In this document: piece after piece, positions 33,862 to 46,498 of the stretch | How positions within the stretch are numbered: position 1 is the stretch's first letter | Layout: every line of letters starts with the position of its first letter | Assembly (NCBI GenBank): GCA_963575645.1 | Contig: OY754468.1 | Location: forward strand, 48,557,665-48,621,664 | Source of the DNA: Xanthostigma xanthostigma | Lineage: Eukaryota; Arthropoda; Insecta; Raphidioptera; Raphidiidae | DNA: 64,000 nucleotides | Direction: 5' to 3' | Position numbers and translations under genes: made by a program | The notes under the pieces: model-generated | Seen by the model: only the letters and a program-made list of their open reading frames with translations | What the model was told of the DNA's origin: nothing | The model's database searches: none

Positions 33862-35383
33862 TTAACAAATTATTTGAAACATAATCAATTGCAAAAAGAA
33901 CTTCGTTCCAACGATACTTCTCGTTTTTTTACATGAATATAGGTTTATAAAGACACGATATTTGAACGTTAAAACAAGTAGCAGCTGTGCGTCAGTTTTT
34001 ATCAAGCGGTCTCCAACACAGTTACAACATTCGACAGTTGGCTGTACTGATAATCGGTATGGCGGCTGTTGTGACTGTACCTAACAGTGAACCGAGGCTC
34101 ATTAACGCCCTACTTCTTTCACTTGATAGGACGTAATTAAAACACTGCCTGAAGTACTTCAACACACACAACACATTACACGTTATATACCGGATGTTGG
34201 CGCGTTTATTGTTTACTCTAATGATTATATTTTCAATATATTAATTTATTATTAAAATTAGATGGTCGACCTGGATTTTCTCGAGGAGATTCTGTTTCGG
34301 AACGAAATAATCCCGCGTTTAGTCAACGTACACTAATTTAGGTTAGAAATCGCGTACTTAAAATTTTATGCGTTGTTCATTTGTCTTTTTTTCGTAACGT
34401 AATAATTTATTTATTTATGTCCAAGGTCATAGGGTATTTTGCACCATGTAAGAAAAAAATCTAATAATACATATTCTTGATAGATTTCGTAAAAGCAAAC
34501 GAGAAATGTTGATTTCTATTCATAATAATGCACTATAAATTTTATAATTCAATTTTGCGAATTGTATTTTTTAATCTGTTCTTCAAAAGTCTAAAACGCT
34601 GTTCGCCATGTTGGATTCCGGCGTGACGTCACTTCGTCTGTAAACTACGTACGCTTATGCTGTGCTGTGTGTTATTTTGAAGTTATTTCAAGTTACTATC
34701 ACGTTTATACATTTCTATTCCGTATTTTATTGATTTCGTTAAAGCAGAAAGTACTAAATCTACGTTTAATAAATAAATTTTTAAATAAAGTTTTACTAAC
34801 TTGTATACCTACTTACACTGGTGATGTAATAATCACAGCGATCTTAAATGTTTTTAATTGTAGTGTTACTATGGTTACTGTGCACTATCGTTATTGTTTA
34901 CAATCATAGTGACGTCACGAGTCGTTATTGCGCGAAAACTCATAACGATAAACTAAAAGTAATTTTTATGGCACTATTCGGTTATAAAATATTATTATAA
35001 AAATTGTGGTGCTTCTTTTTCCCTTTAGGATTCATTTGAAACACTTTTTAAAAAACAGTGTAATAGCCTATTGCATTAACAAAACATTCGGTTCAGTAAT
35101 TCCTCAAATTATCCGTGACAAACAAACATCGATTTTTTCCTGTTTATTAGTATATAGATTTTAGTTTAAGCATATTTAATATTTGTGAATCAGCCTGTAG
35201 TATGTGAGCAATTAAGATTTGCGAGGTTTCTTCAATTAAAAACAACGTTGCTGCTACATCAATCGAAAATGCTTCGAAACACCTCCAGGATATAATTAAC
35301 ATTTATACAAACTTTGTTAAAATATTATAACAAACTCAAATTCATAATTCTAAAAACACGTGAACCTTTATGGTACAATTAAA
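33862..35383. other. no gene; Helitron 5' end on minus strand
   Basis: At 35158 the minus strand starts A|TCTATATACTAATAAACAGG, a Helitron-type 5' end whose 3' end I cannot place. The rest has no recognised feature. Confidence 0.4.
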
Positions 35384-35386
35384 AAA

Positions 35387-35408
35387 CACACACACACACA
35401 CACACACA
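35387..35408 (+). repeat. (CA)n microsatellite
   Basis: Eleven uninterrupted CA units. Confidence 0.95.
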
Positions 35409-35445
35409 TTTTTATTGATTTTTCTAACAAAAGTATAAAATACTA

Positions 35446-36030
35446 GTGTGACCTGTGCGAATTATTCGCACTAAATAAGTATAATAATTATCACTTTACA
35501 AAATTATTTTTTAAATATGATTAAATATGATATTCAGATCGTTTCTAATTTTGCACACTGCTTATAACGTTCTTCTTTTTGTTGTATTACAATATGAAGC
35601 TCAGATGACAGATCGAAGAAATATTTAATTAAAATTGTCATATAGAGGCGCAAGTAGCAAAAGCGTTGAGCTAAGCCGTCAGATGGCATCATGCAGCATT
35701 GCTGTGACGTTGTTCAGCGTTGCTCGCTGTTTCAAAATTAAAGCCGTCAGATGGCAGCATGCAGTATTGTGTCTGTTGTATTACAATATGAAGGTCAGAT
35801 GACAGATCGAAGTGTTGACGTTGTTTAAAAATTAAAGCCGTCAGATGGCAGACGTTGCGCAGAGTTGCTGTATTTTAATTAATTTACTAAAACAAAAGCA
35901 ATAATATTTTTTTTAGTTGTCGATGTCAGTAGAGCAAGCAATTATCTGTAAAATGATATATAATTTATGTGGAGAAATTGAGAGGTTTTTTCTAAAACGG
36001 GAGGCGTATTAATATATATGATATTCTATA
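35446..36030 (+). mobile_element. element N, copy 1
   Basis: Starts TAGTGTGACCT; an inverted copy lies at 61475-62022. Inside, GCCGTCAGATGGC occurs three times in a ~100-bp imperfect tandem arrangement with TGTATTACAATATGAAG. Confidence 0.78.
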
Positions 36031-36134
36031 TTATTTAAGTAGGCCAGTAAAATGACGTACTCAGTTTCAACTAATTCGAAAGTTAGAAGAACTCGGAGCA
36101 GATAAGGAGACAGTTTTGGCCTGATTTAAAAAAA

Positions 36135-36374
36135 TCTATACTAATATTATAAAGACGTAAAGTTTGCAAGTTTGGATGTAGGAGGTAATCTCCGAAACTA
36201 CTCATCCGATTTCAAAAATGCTTTCACCAATATCTAGAATAGACCTTCAGGATGGACATAGACTATACATTATCGCGTTAAGATAAAAGCGCTTTTCGAG
36301 GCGATCAATTTTGCAACCGACGAAAAAACGATAACAATTTACAAAATTCAAAGAAAGCCGGTCTGGGCCGCTAG
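36135..36374 (+). mobile_element. Helitron, short complete copy
   Basis: A|TCTATACTAATATTATAAAG at the start, CTGGGCCGCTAG|T at the end. Contains ATGTAGGAGGTAATCTCCGA. It is 240 bp, the cleanest small Helitron in the window. Confidence 0.88.
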
Positions 36375-36442
36375 TTAGATATAAAGTGCAGTTTCGGCCG
36401 TTGCGTGAACGAATCCGCGAAGACAAGCTATAGTATTCCAAC

Positions 36443-37013
36443 TAGTGATGTGTCGCTCCTGACTAGTCGGAGCAGAGCGAGTCACTCTTTTTTTTGTGAA
36501 TGACTCACTCCGAGCGCCATTGCTCTGTGCTGGAGCTGTTCTGTACTTTTGCATTCGCACATTTACATCGCGCACACAGCGCAGGCCACAGAGGCACTAG
36601 TGAATTTTGCACGCACAGAGTTATCTTTGCCGAGTCATTCAATGTCGAATGACACACTGTAAGTGTAATAGTACTAATCTTACAGTGACTTAAACCATTC
36701 ACATTGACGTCGTTGACAAAGTTATAATATTGTAACAATAAACATTATTATTGTTAAGCTTTTATTATACTTTATAGTTTATCCGAAATGCGAATAATAT
36801 AAGATCAGTATCCTATTAAAATGAGCTCAGAGCTGAGTGTGTATTGTGCTGTGCAATGCTACGTGACTCCTGAGCATGTATGATGACAGTTCACACCTCT
36901 GCAGTCTGCACTCTTGTGTAGTGCGTACTGTCTAGTGTCGCTCCTTTGCGACTCTTTTTAGTGAGCGGAGCGCACGGAGCCAGCTCCCAATAAAGAGTCA
37001 TGTGGACACATAA
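36443..37013 (-). mobile_element. element with TAGTGATGTGTC ends, copy 2
   Basis: TAGTGATGTGTC at the left, GTGGACACATA at the right. Inverted relative to 25233-25828 over its whole length. Confidence 0.75.
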
Positions 37014-37534
37014 ACTAATTTCAACAGTATGAACCAATTTGAGCGGATATGTGAACGAGTGGTGTTATAAAAGCATTCATGTATTGTGTTTAAAGCGAAA
37101 CGCTTTTCTCGTAGGTATAAACAACGTCCTCTGTCTGCAAGATAGGGCGTGGCGCACGGCGTCGGGACGGTTATAGCGTCTCACAACAAATGTGTGGGAG
37201 ATTCAGGCGACGCAATTACAACAAACCTTCACTTTAAATTAGCAATTACGACACTTTCGCATCTCCTAACATTCGTACAAAGCCACTTCACTGATTCAGT
37301 GGTGGATGCTAGAAACAAAACCCTTCGTGGGTATTTAACCATGGCAAAAACTTAACTATTCGCTATTATAATGGAACTTGAAACTAACTTCGTACCTATT
37401 GTAGCCGATGCCTAACTACGCTTTGTATGAAATGAGTTATATGTATAGAGGTCAAAAGGACGTTGGGTCGAATAGTACGGTCCTTGAAAAGTTATACTTC
37501 TTTTGGCGCGTAATAAAAAAAAAAGTAGTATTTA
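37014..37534. other. no gene recognised
   Basis: A 68-codon open frame at 37149-37355 has no known domain and no splice or promoter support. Confidence 0.4.
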
Positions 37535-38190
37535 AACGAGTGACTGTAAATTACAATTTTGGGTGACAAAAATAATCAATTTGGGTTACTGTATTACTAA
37601 GTGAGCGACTGACTGCGCGTGACGAGAAAATAATACTTGGGTGACTAAAATACTAAGTGGGCAACTAAATTACTAAGTGAGCGACTAAATTACTAAGTTG
37701 TTAATAGTTAATTGTTTGAATAGAACTGCGTTTTCAAAAAAATATATATTTAATTGACTGTCAATGAAATATACATTTTTTAGAAAGCGCAGTCTATTCA
37801 AACAATTAGCTATTTAGATTCGCATACCCGTTTATCGTTCACCCCGGAATTGTTTTTTTAAAAACTCCACCTTTGCCCCATCGCGTTTCACTGCGAGACA
37901 ATTCGCATACCCCTTTATCAAAAAAAGCGGTGGTTTTCAATCTTCATGAAAATGTGAGTTTTAAGTTGTAGTCTCAAAGTGAAAAAAAAAAATAAAAAGT
38001 AAAAACAAAAGAAGATATCTGCTTCAAAATTACCGAAGGCATTCTAGTCGCTCACTTAGTAATTTAGTCGCTCACTTACTGATTTAGTCGCTCACTTAGT
38101 AATTTAGTCACTCACTTAGTAATTTAGTCACCCAACTATTATTTTAATATCTCATGTTAACAGTATCTCATCATCAGTCACCAAATTTTT
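37535..38190. repeat. inverted pair of ~20-bp minisatellites
   Basis: Units like AGTGAGCGACTAAATTACTA (about 37535-37700) face inverted units GTCGCTCACTTAGTAATTTA (38048-38140). Between them a shorter inverted pair (TAGTTAATTGTTTGAATAGA / TCTATTCAAACAATTAGCTA) encloses ~45 bp. Probably the ends of a TIR element. Confidence 0.75.
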
Positions 38191-39748
38191 TTTTATTCGA
38201 CCGTTTTATAATTCCCCTAAAATTAATAGGACGACGCTTAAACCATACGCGTTGGATAGTTTGTTAAGTATATTGTTTTTAAGCATGTTCACCAAAAATT
38301 CGACTGATGGCGCAGCGATCGAAATTGTAAAATAGTGAATACGACAGATGTCAGATGAAATTTTATTTCAATACGAAAAAAAATGTGCATACATATACAT
38401 TGCATACATTAGTGAATATAATTATTATCCTATTCTATAATGTTTAATATCAATAATAAAGACGAATCAATTTGTAATAGTGTTTGTTTATTTATTAATT
38501 ATCCACTTTTCCTTAAGTCATCTTTATTATAATTAGAGATAACAGGTTACTTCAGTCTTTTTATTACTTTATTTCAATAAATTACTTGTATATAAATAAA
38601 AAAAAGTTTCTAATCACACGAAAGAACTATATATCTTCGATCACGCACCCACTTTTTTCTAGCTGCCAATGTAATTTCATTTTACCAAAATATTCCTTAA
38701 AATAAAGATAAGGAAGTCTAAAATCTAAATGCAATTCAATAATTATCAAAAGAAATAAATCGGTTGTGTTAAAAAACGATTATTATAAACGCGTTGGGCA
38801 CAAATAGGTCGATCGATGTATCAAAGTTGGAAATGAGTGGTTTTGTGGCTAGCTTAAGCCAAACGGTAAGCTTGGAGGGATTCCAAGGGCAGACCACACG
38901 AAGTAACTGGAATATCTTATTGAATTAATTTGTTGTATACACTTCAATGCATTTCGACTATTATTTTAGTGATATACAACAATTAGTATAGAATACTATG
39001 TATATTATTTGTCAGTATTTATTACTGACAATAATTAATACTTACTTTTCTTTATTGTTCTACCAGGTATTCTATATCCACAATAGGGTTATTGACAAAA
39101 TTTCAAAAAGTATTTAAAATTAAAGAATAAAGGTATATGTACCCGTAAAAAATATTTTTTCTCATAAATATAACAGATTTGACTCATTATTAGTTGTTTT
39201 TTTTATTTTGACTTTAAATTCTGCGCCAAAACGTCAATTGACCTTGACAGCCATGCTCACTGATTGCCTACGTCACAGTAGGCAATCAGTAAACACTAAG
39301 CAAGCGGGTACAACGTGACATATGGCATTATAACCAACAAAGTGTTGCATTTAATATGATTGACAGAGTACAATGAATACACCACAGAACGCGCAGAACA
39401 GAGATAACGAATACACATGGCAGTCAGTGGCACACAGCTACCGGCCATGTTGACTGATTAATGATGTCACGCGCTGTGATTGGTGTTTGAAATCACGTGA
39501 CACATAGGTTAAAAATCGTGATTTTATTTATTTATTTTAATATATTTAACGCACTTATTTAATAAAAATAATTATTTCAAACGATATTTTAGACCATAGA
39601 CTTTCATTATAACACAGTTTTATATTTAATTTTAATCACTGTCGATAACCCTATTTAATTAGACTCCTTCACTACATACAACTAAATATTGTTTTTTATT
39701 AACAATACATACAAAATTATACTTAAAAAATGCAGCCGACAAGAACGA
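38191..39748. other. no gene; one hairpin
   Basis: ACTGATTGCCTAC and GTAGGCAATCAGT form a perfect 13-bp hairpin at 39259-39290. No other feature. Confidence 0.5.
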
Positions 39749-40182
39749 AAAAAAAACAAGTGTGCTTTAGAGTTTAGACCACACGACTGAAGTAAAACTT
39801 CTTTAGCTACATCTATATGCATGTATATATGTTTATATATGTATAATATATACGTGTATTATATACATATGTATATAAAATTGTTCAAGAACGAAATGAA
39901 ATTACGAAATAATCAAGAAATCACCGCCAGCAAACTCGCAAACGAACTACTGACTGGGATAATATTTCATGCACTGGCTATGTGAGGAAGAGAGAAAGAA
40001 AATGTGCGCGCGCACTGCTCTCTCTTGCTTTTACAGTGTGATACAGACAATAGGCCTGCACTGTGTCTTAGATATACGAAACGTAACTGGCTATGATCAC
40101 ACTTTTCGTAAGGCTCTCGTGACGCATTCACCAGCTTACTCTCCAAGTCAAGCGTGCGTAAAGAAGTTTTACTTCAAAAACG
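39749..40182 (+). mobile_element. repeat B, copy 2
   Basis: CAAGTGTGCTTTAGAG through GAAGTAAAACTTCTTTAGC to CAAGCGTGCGTAAAGAAGTT. The middle is replaced by an (ATATGT)-rich stretch. It shares AATTGTTCAAGAACGAAATG with copy 1 (33483). Confidence 0.7.
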
Positions 40183-40602
40183 GATAACAATGACGTTCTT
40201 AAATCTAGCTAAAAGTCGTATTAGAAATCGTGCATCAATATTAGTATTTTTTCGTCGCTCTATAAACACATAGCCTCGAAGTATAAAATATGAGCGCGAC
40301 GAACAGATTTGTCAAAAAGCAAACGGACGCCGCTGAAAACAAACTCATTGTTTTGTGGCATTGTTAGTTAAACGCAGAGATCGTCACAAGATCTACATAA
40401 AATAGTAATTATTTTAAATAACTGAGCAACTAAATGTTTACTTTTAAAATTAACTTGAAATGTTGCTAATAAAACCGAAAGTATTCAAGGTCTTATTTAT
40501 GCTCATTCTTAAACGGTAAAGCCGTTGCGGGAGACATTATAAAAACGTTTCAACTGGAATTACTGTAATAACGCAATCACAATTTATTGAATTATACTTA
40601 AA
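40183..40602. other. no gene recognised
   Basis: Nothing recognisable. Confidence 0.4.
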
Positions 40603-41113
40603 GGTGGCACTTCACATGGCTATTTGTGTTCGCTATTGGGTGTTTGTTGTATTTGGCAAAATATATGACGTTCAAGGCAAACATGCAAATAGAGGCAAAT
40701 ACGACCATCCACACATAACAGTCAAATAACAAACACACAAACATTTGGCCGCAAAACACAAGGTTCAAAATTCCAGGAATTTTAGCACTGTTTCATTGTC
40801 CCAATTCATTTTCAATAGTAATTGTTCCAGTTCTCGCTCACAGCACAGACACAAAAATACTGCACGTCTGTACAGGTTCACGGCGCGTGCGCTTCTGAAT
40901 ATGGCCATTGTGTGTACGGTTTATTTGCGTATTTGCCTCCTTTGATGTACCACGAAAAACCGACAAGCGCACGGTTACGCGTATTTGGTATTGGTCTTAC
41001 TTGTCAAATAGGCAAATAAGGCCAACACTTTGTCAAATAGACTGTCCACACATAGTAATTTTTTGCCAAATATGCCAAATAGACAAATACAAATAGCCAT
41101 GTGAAGTGCCGGC
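40603..41113. mobile_element. MITE with GGTGGCACTTCACATGGC ends
   Basis: GGTGGCACTTCACATGGCTA and TAGCCATGTGAAGTGCCGGC are ~25-bp inverted ends. Subterminal CAAATA/TATTTG words are frequent (target-like motifs for a transposase). The superfamily and target duplication are unclear. Confidence 0.78.
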
Positions 41114-41127
41114 ATAAAATATAACAC

Positions 41128-41200
41128 CGAGCGATGTAACGTAGTCGTGAGAACACTAGACTCGCATTACCGGGTTCAAATCCCGGTGGGGGGCAGATGT
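41128..41200 (+). pseudogene. tRNA-like fragment (SINE-type)
   Basis: GTAGTCGTGAGAACACTAGA, CTCGCATTACC and CGGGTTCAAATCCCGG give boxes A and B. The acceptor does not pair convincingly. Confidence 0.45.
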
Positions 41201-41859
41201 GGCTGAGACTTTTTCAAGCTGTTCCTCGCCGAGAAACAGTAATAGTATAGGTAGATCATATACATAAGACTTCAAATCGGTTTAAATTTTTATTTCGAAA
41301 TATATTTAAGAGAAAATAGTTTTTAGGTTCTGACAGGCGGATTAGTAAGCTTTTTAACTATGCCAAATTTAAATTTGGGACATCTTTGTTTACTCCAGAG
41401 AAATTCAGCAGTAACAGACATGCGGACGGACAGACAAACGTGTGACTCTATTTTAATAGTTTAGAAGTTATGAAAGTTTAAAATGTTCAAAAATTAACGA
41501 CTCACTTCTCAACTATAATCGAGACTCACAAATGCGAAAGATGTAACGGAATGTATTTTTGAAATGACATATCATATTGGCGTGCCTCAAGTTATGCAAT
41601 TATAACGCAAATTTGTTGTTAATTAGTTTGTTACGTCTTGTAACGACATCTCTCGTGTAGTTATTAAACTAATGTGAAGACACGTGACACATATTATTGC
41701 ATAATTCGTATCAATGCAATTGTTCGCCTAGCAGTTATATACCTAAGTATAATAGGGTACTTCCTTTCAACCCAAATGACCTGTTTATTGGACGTTTATA
41801 ATATACCATTTCTCCCTCTCTCTTTCTCTCTCCGTCTATACTTAGGTTGTTTTTTTTGA
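41201..41859. other. no gene recognised
   Basis: GACATGCGGACGGACAGACA (41418) is a typical TE-internal word. No gene. Confidence 0.4.
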
Positions 41860-42235
41860 CGTGATAACGTCTTATAAATTGATGAAACACCGGCTGCCTG
41901 CACGAAAAAGTGTAACGTTCCGAAAAGTGTAACGTTCCGCCTGAGCGTGCAAGCGATAACGTCTTATAAATTGATGAAACACCGGCTGCCTGCACGAAAA
42001 AGTGTAACGTTCCGAAAAGTGTAACGTTCCGCCTGAGCGTGCAAGCGATAACGTCTTATAAATTGTTGAAACACCGGCTGCATGCACGAAAAAGTGTAAC
42101 GTTCCGAAAAGTGTAACGTTCCGCCTGAGCGTGCAAGCGATAACGTCTTATAAATTGATGAAACACCGGCTGCATGCACGAAAAAGTGTAACGTTCCGCC
42201 TGAGCGTGCAAGCGAGAGCGCGATATAAGCGATAG
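41860..42235 (+). repeat. 92-bp tandem array derived from repeat M
   Basis: GATAACGTCTTATAAATTG starts units at 41863, 41955, 42047 and 42139, an exact 92-bp period. Units 1-3 hold a doubled AGTGTAACGTTCCG. The ~70-96-codon open frames read on the minus strand simply translate the repeat. Confidence 0.93.
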
Positions 42236-42344
42236 AGAGGCACGATCTGCCCAAGCGTCGGCTTGTACGAAGCTCCGCCCACCTAGACGGATGTCATTAT
42301 CTGTAGCATGACGTGTTGAATACGAGACAATGTGTTTTGTGTTT

Positions 42345-42585
42345 ATTGACGTGATAACGTCTTATAAATTGATGAAACACCAGCTGCACGCACGAAAAAG
42401 TGTAACGTTCCGCCTGACCCTGTGCGTGCAAGCGAGAACGCAGTATAAGCGATAGAGAGTCGGTAAAAATATAGTTTGAGAGCTACTAAAATTTAGGTTA
42501 TGTATTATTAAATATGATATTCGAGCGGAATACGCTATCACGTAAAACTATCGTCCGTAAACCGACTTTACAGACAACCAATTTT
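42345..42585 (+). repeat. repeat M, long form
   Basis: A fifth, separate start (GACGTGATAACGTCTTATAA) with the full tail to CCGACTTTACAGACAACC. Contains AGCTACTAAAATTTAGGTTA, which is shared with 57130-57150. Confidence 0.8.
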
Positions 42586-43445
42586 TTTCTTATGCTAAGC
42601 AAAAACATGTCAATCCACTCTAATATTTGAATAACATGAAGGAATGGTTAAGGCGCAATAATTTATTAAAGCTATTGTGCAATTTAAACGATATGTGACG
42701 TCATTAATAAGTATAATAATAATTAGTGACGTTAATTTTTAACAAACGTCATTTAAATAACAAGCAACTTTAATAAATTATTTAAATCGGTATTAGTTAT
42801 ACTGCCAAAGGAAAAGATTTGTTTGATTTTAAAATAAAAATCTAATTCAACGTTCAATAAAAAAGTTTTCAAAAACCAACATGCCAAAAAAATGATATTG
42901 ATCTGATAAATTATATACCGTTGAAATACAAGGCTGCGTTTGTTTTACCCGATTTGTGCCGATTTACGCCGAAGTGAATAAAACCGACGCGTCGCAATAA
43001 ACCCTGCAACCATTTATTGTTTTTTTAAGACAACATTACATAAACTGTTTTTATAGGTTAAGCTTTCAGTGTGATTACATTGTGATCGTATTGTCTGTAC
43101 CAATTTACTGGAGAAAATTTGTGAACCCGACGCCACAGATGTTCCAATATCTACCCTTTCAACATAATTGCTTGTTTCATAAATTTTTGGATTTTGTCGT
43201 TAACCGTCAACATCAATTTTCAATCCTGCCAAAACGTATTGTTAGTGTTGGAAAGTTAGTTTTGCTGTGTCACAAATTGTTACAAACTAATCTACGTATA
43301 TTATACAGGCCCGGTATAATAAAGGACGAAATGATTATTTATTAAGACAACGAAGAAAAAAATAAAGTATCATACTCGTTTCAAAATCATTTTTTTAATG
43401 AAACATTTCAGTAAATTTGCGAGAAATATTTTTAATACGATAGAC
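42586..43445. other. no gene recognised
   Basis: An 87-codon open frame (43082-43345) without domain features. Confidence 0.4.
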
Positions 43446-43725
43446 CATAGTTTCTCAACCTTTTTACATCCGCGGACCATCAAAAAATCCAAAAATGTTT
43501 TGCGGACCATTACCACTGGAATAAAATAATAAGCATTTATATAATTGCTTTTTTATTCAAAACAATTAATTTTGCAACACCGTATGCTGATATAACAATA
43601 CTTAAGTATATTAAAACAGCAACAAAAAATATAGTTTAAAAATTCGTAAAATACAATATTCGCGGACCACCCAAAAACCTCCGCGGACAACCAGTGGTCC
43701 GAGGACCACCGGTTGAGAAACTATG
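43446..43725. mobile_element. hAT-type MITE
   Basis: CATAGTTTCTCAACC ... GGTTGAGAAACTATG, flanked by CGATAGAC and CGATAGAG (7/8 match). GCGGACCA repeats inside. Same TIR type as 59034-59427 (YTCAACC). Confidence 0.85.
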
Positions 43726-45564
43726 CGATAGAGCAATGAAGCATTTAATGTCTGCGGCCTCTAAAGAAACTAAAAAATAAACATTACCAAAATAATAGTT
43801 ATCAAATCGACAAAGTTTCTCTATTTCATCTAATTTTAATATCATCAGAAGTGTATATTTTGTAGTCGTCCTTTTTCCATGAAACCAAAGTCAACTTAAA
43901 GGTAGCAAATGTTCTCACCTGTAGAGATTGCTAAAGTTCGAAAAAATCGAAAATCAAAGAATGCTTCTTTTCGAGAAAATTTTGTGATTTTCCTAATTGC
44001 ACTTACACACAAATATAACTTTGTCTTTTATATTTTGCGGTACTATTTCTTCAAATCTGTCGCCCCCTAAAATCTGCCGCCCTAGGTCTTGGTCTACTCG
44101 GCCTGTTGGTAAATATTACAAATAAAATATTATTTAAATCCTTCCCTCTAAGTTTGGGTAGCAGCTCAGCCATTCGCAACAATTTACAGAAAAAGCTCCT
44201 GTAATTTTTTTTTCATATTACTTAGTATTGATGAAAAATAATCCGCCATCTTATGATGTCCGCCATTTTGAATTTATAATGACGTAACATAGCCTATGTC
44301 GAAGTTACCTGACTTACATCCATATGCAAAATTTCAAAGCTCTAGCTTACCAAGAAGTGATCAACATATTGATTACAAAATTTTTCCCGGGATACAACAA
44401 TAACAACAGAATGTTACTAGAAGAGCTGTAAAAACAATTGAAAAAGAAAACAGAAACGAATTTCAATAAACAACTGAAAACTTCTCATTAAGTACATTCT
44501 AAAACACAAGTTTAAGGAAATTTATGTGCCAATTCACGAACACTTGTTGATTAAAATCTCGATAAAATTGTGGAAGTAAAGAAAGAGATGGTGACATAAA
44601 AGACATGACGGTAAAACAAATGAACTTATATGTATGTATGCAAGTCGAAAATGGAAAACGTTTATGTGCACAGAGCGAGTGGTTCAAAAGAATTTGCCGG
44701 AAAAATGTAAAAAACAAGTTTATAAAACGAGACTACTGGACTCATAATACTTTTCTTACTTTTCAATTTGCTTGTTATCCTACGAAGAATGGGTCGAAGA
44801 AGAAATAGACTGTAGATTATAGACGCTCGACAGCACAGCGCCTGTTGGGACAAAGAAATAATCCAATGCTGCGCGATATAGGACGAAAATCTATTTTTGC
44901 GTCAATGCATCGACACTAGTTGCTTTTGTATCGGAGTTAACCTTACTAATACAATGTAGGTACACATGAAAAGAGTAGGTACATTATTGGTTTTACTTTG
45001 TAGAGCGTTAAGTGTGAGTTAAGCCAAAATCCCAGTTCAACGTATTACGTTTACGTCTTGGCGCGTTAAGAAAGTACCTACATATACGCTGTAAAAGGTC
45101 CGACCAGAAATTCCTCCAAGTTTCAATTTTGACCAGCGTCTAAAAGTAGTGAAAATTGTACAAAAAATATTTGTAAAAGAATATCGTTTCAATGAGGATG
45201 GGCACTGCCAAACTTTGTCGCGAGAGGCGCCAGCTATATAGCTGGCGCCTCTCGGCATAGTACTGTTAAACAAAAGTTTATTTAAAATAATAAATAAATC
45301 ATTGATAATGCCGATGTGTTGTGTATATCAATGTTTAAATTATAAAGGTTTTGTATTTCCAAAAGATTTGGAACTGAAAAAGAAGGGAAAAAGAGCATCT
45401 TCCTATAAAAACCAATCATAGCTTAGGTAGCTATATACCTGCTGCCATCTATATCACGTTTCTCATGTGTACATCTCCATTGATCAGATTTTTAAATAAG
45501 ATCCATTTAAAATCTTGCTACGCTTTTTTATGAAGAAGTATGTTAAAACTGCAATCGAACACAA
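43726..45564. other. no gene; perfect 34-bp palindrome
   Basis: Apart from the palindrome at 45221 and a TAGACGCTCGACAGC motif at 44819, nothing is recognised. Open frames of 63-82 codons overlap on both strands and look random. Confidence 0.4.
45221..45254. repeat. perfect 34-bp palindrome
   Basis: CGAGAGGCGCCAGCTAT followed by its exact reverse complement, with no loop. GC-rich against an AT-rich background. Confidence 0.95.
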
Positions 45565-45806
45565 GCTTAGTAGATCGAAGGTTGTCTCTTTCCGTTGAAT
45601 AGTAGCCTGAAGATGACGTCATCCGGCAGACTTGATGATTGCGACGCAAAGATACTTTAATGGCAGTATGAATATTTGGTTTTTTGATTTCTTTGACAAT
45701 ATTTTGTTTGTACCTGCCATAAAAATGTATATTGCCTATTGTCCGCCGAATGACGTCATCCCCCAACTACTATCCAACGGAACGAGACAACCTCTGCTCT
45801 ACTAAC
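45565..45806. mobile_element. MITE with ~62-bp inverted ends
   Basis: CTTAGTAGATCGAAGGTTGT ... GATGACGTCAT on the left and ATGACGTCATC ... ACAACCTCTGCTCTACTAAC on the right. The ends are imperfect but collinear. Each contains a TGACGTCA (CRE-like) palindrome. Confidence 0.8.
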
Positions 45807-46498
45807 CTTGAATCGAACTATTTTTAATAAATTTAAATTCGTATCAGCGATTTCAAAATTCAATATATGTATGAATTTTGATAACAATAAAAAAAACGTC
45901 TTCAAATTGTGGCTACGTTCTCGATGCGTCGCTCGTGTATTTAAATACGATTCGGTTGAGACGTGTGGCAGTTCTAAATCGAGCACACTAACACACTTGT
46001 ACAAACAAAGTTGCCGATGAGCTTTTGACAACGAGCCAAATGTAATACGCTTCAAGGAAGCTCAACAGACGATGCCAAAATAGAAAAACATAGACGTGTT
46101 GTCTCCGTGTCTACTTATTAAAGCGTTAATGTGTCAGTTTTCTCACTTCAATGCGGTGATTATCAAACGGTGGTCCTTGAAACGATGTAAGCCTTGAAGA
46201 TATAGATTGGAATTTGCGCAATTTAATATTTATTTAAATAAAGATTGTAAAGGTCAATAACTAATATACATAATTACACACAGATTTACAAGCAAAATGG
46301 TCTAGCAAACTCATTATTTTTGATCAAATTTTTGAAAGATAAAAATGGTTACTATAAGTCATCCTTAGAAAATAGACATATCCTATCGCGAACTTTTCTG
46401 ATGATTTTTTTACGATCTACGTTTCTCTAGTACATTAATTTGATGTATCTCGTATGGTTTAGTAAAAGTGTAAGCCCTAAAAACATTTAAAATAGTAA
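45807..46498. other. no gene recognised
   Basis: No domain-bearing frame and no repeat that I recognise. Confidence 0.4.

Noticed and set aside
41860-42235. CRISPR-like regular array
   Set aside because: The whole 92-bp unit is repeated with no unique spacers, in a eukaryotic genome.
41735-42254. Overlapping minus-strand open frames with a repeating SIYKTLSLARSGGTLHF pattern, looking like a repeat protein
   Set aside because: The pattern is just the 92-bp tandem array translated; the period is not a multiple of three, so each unit changes frame.
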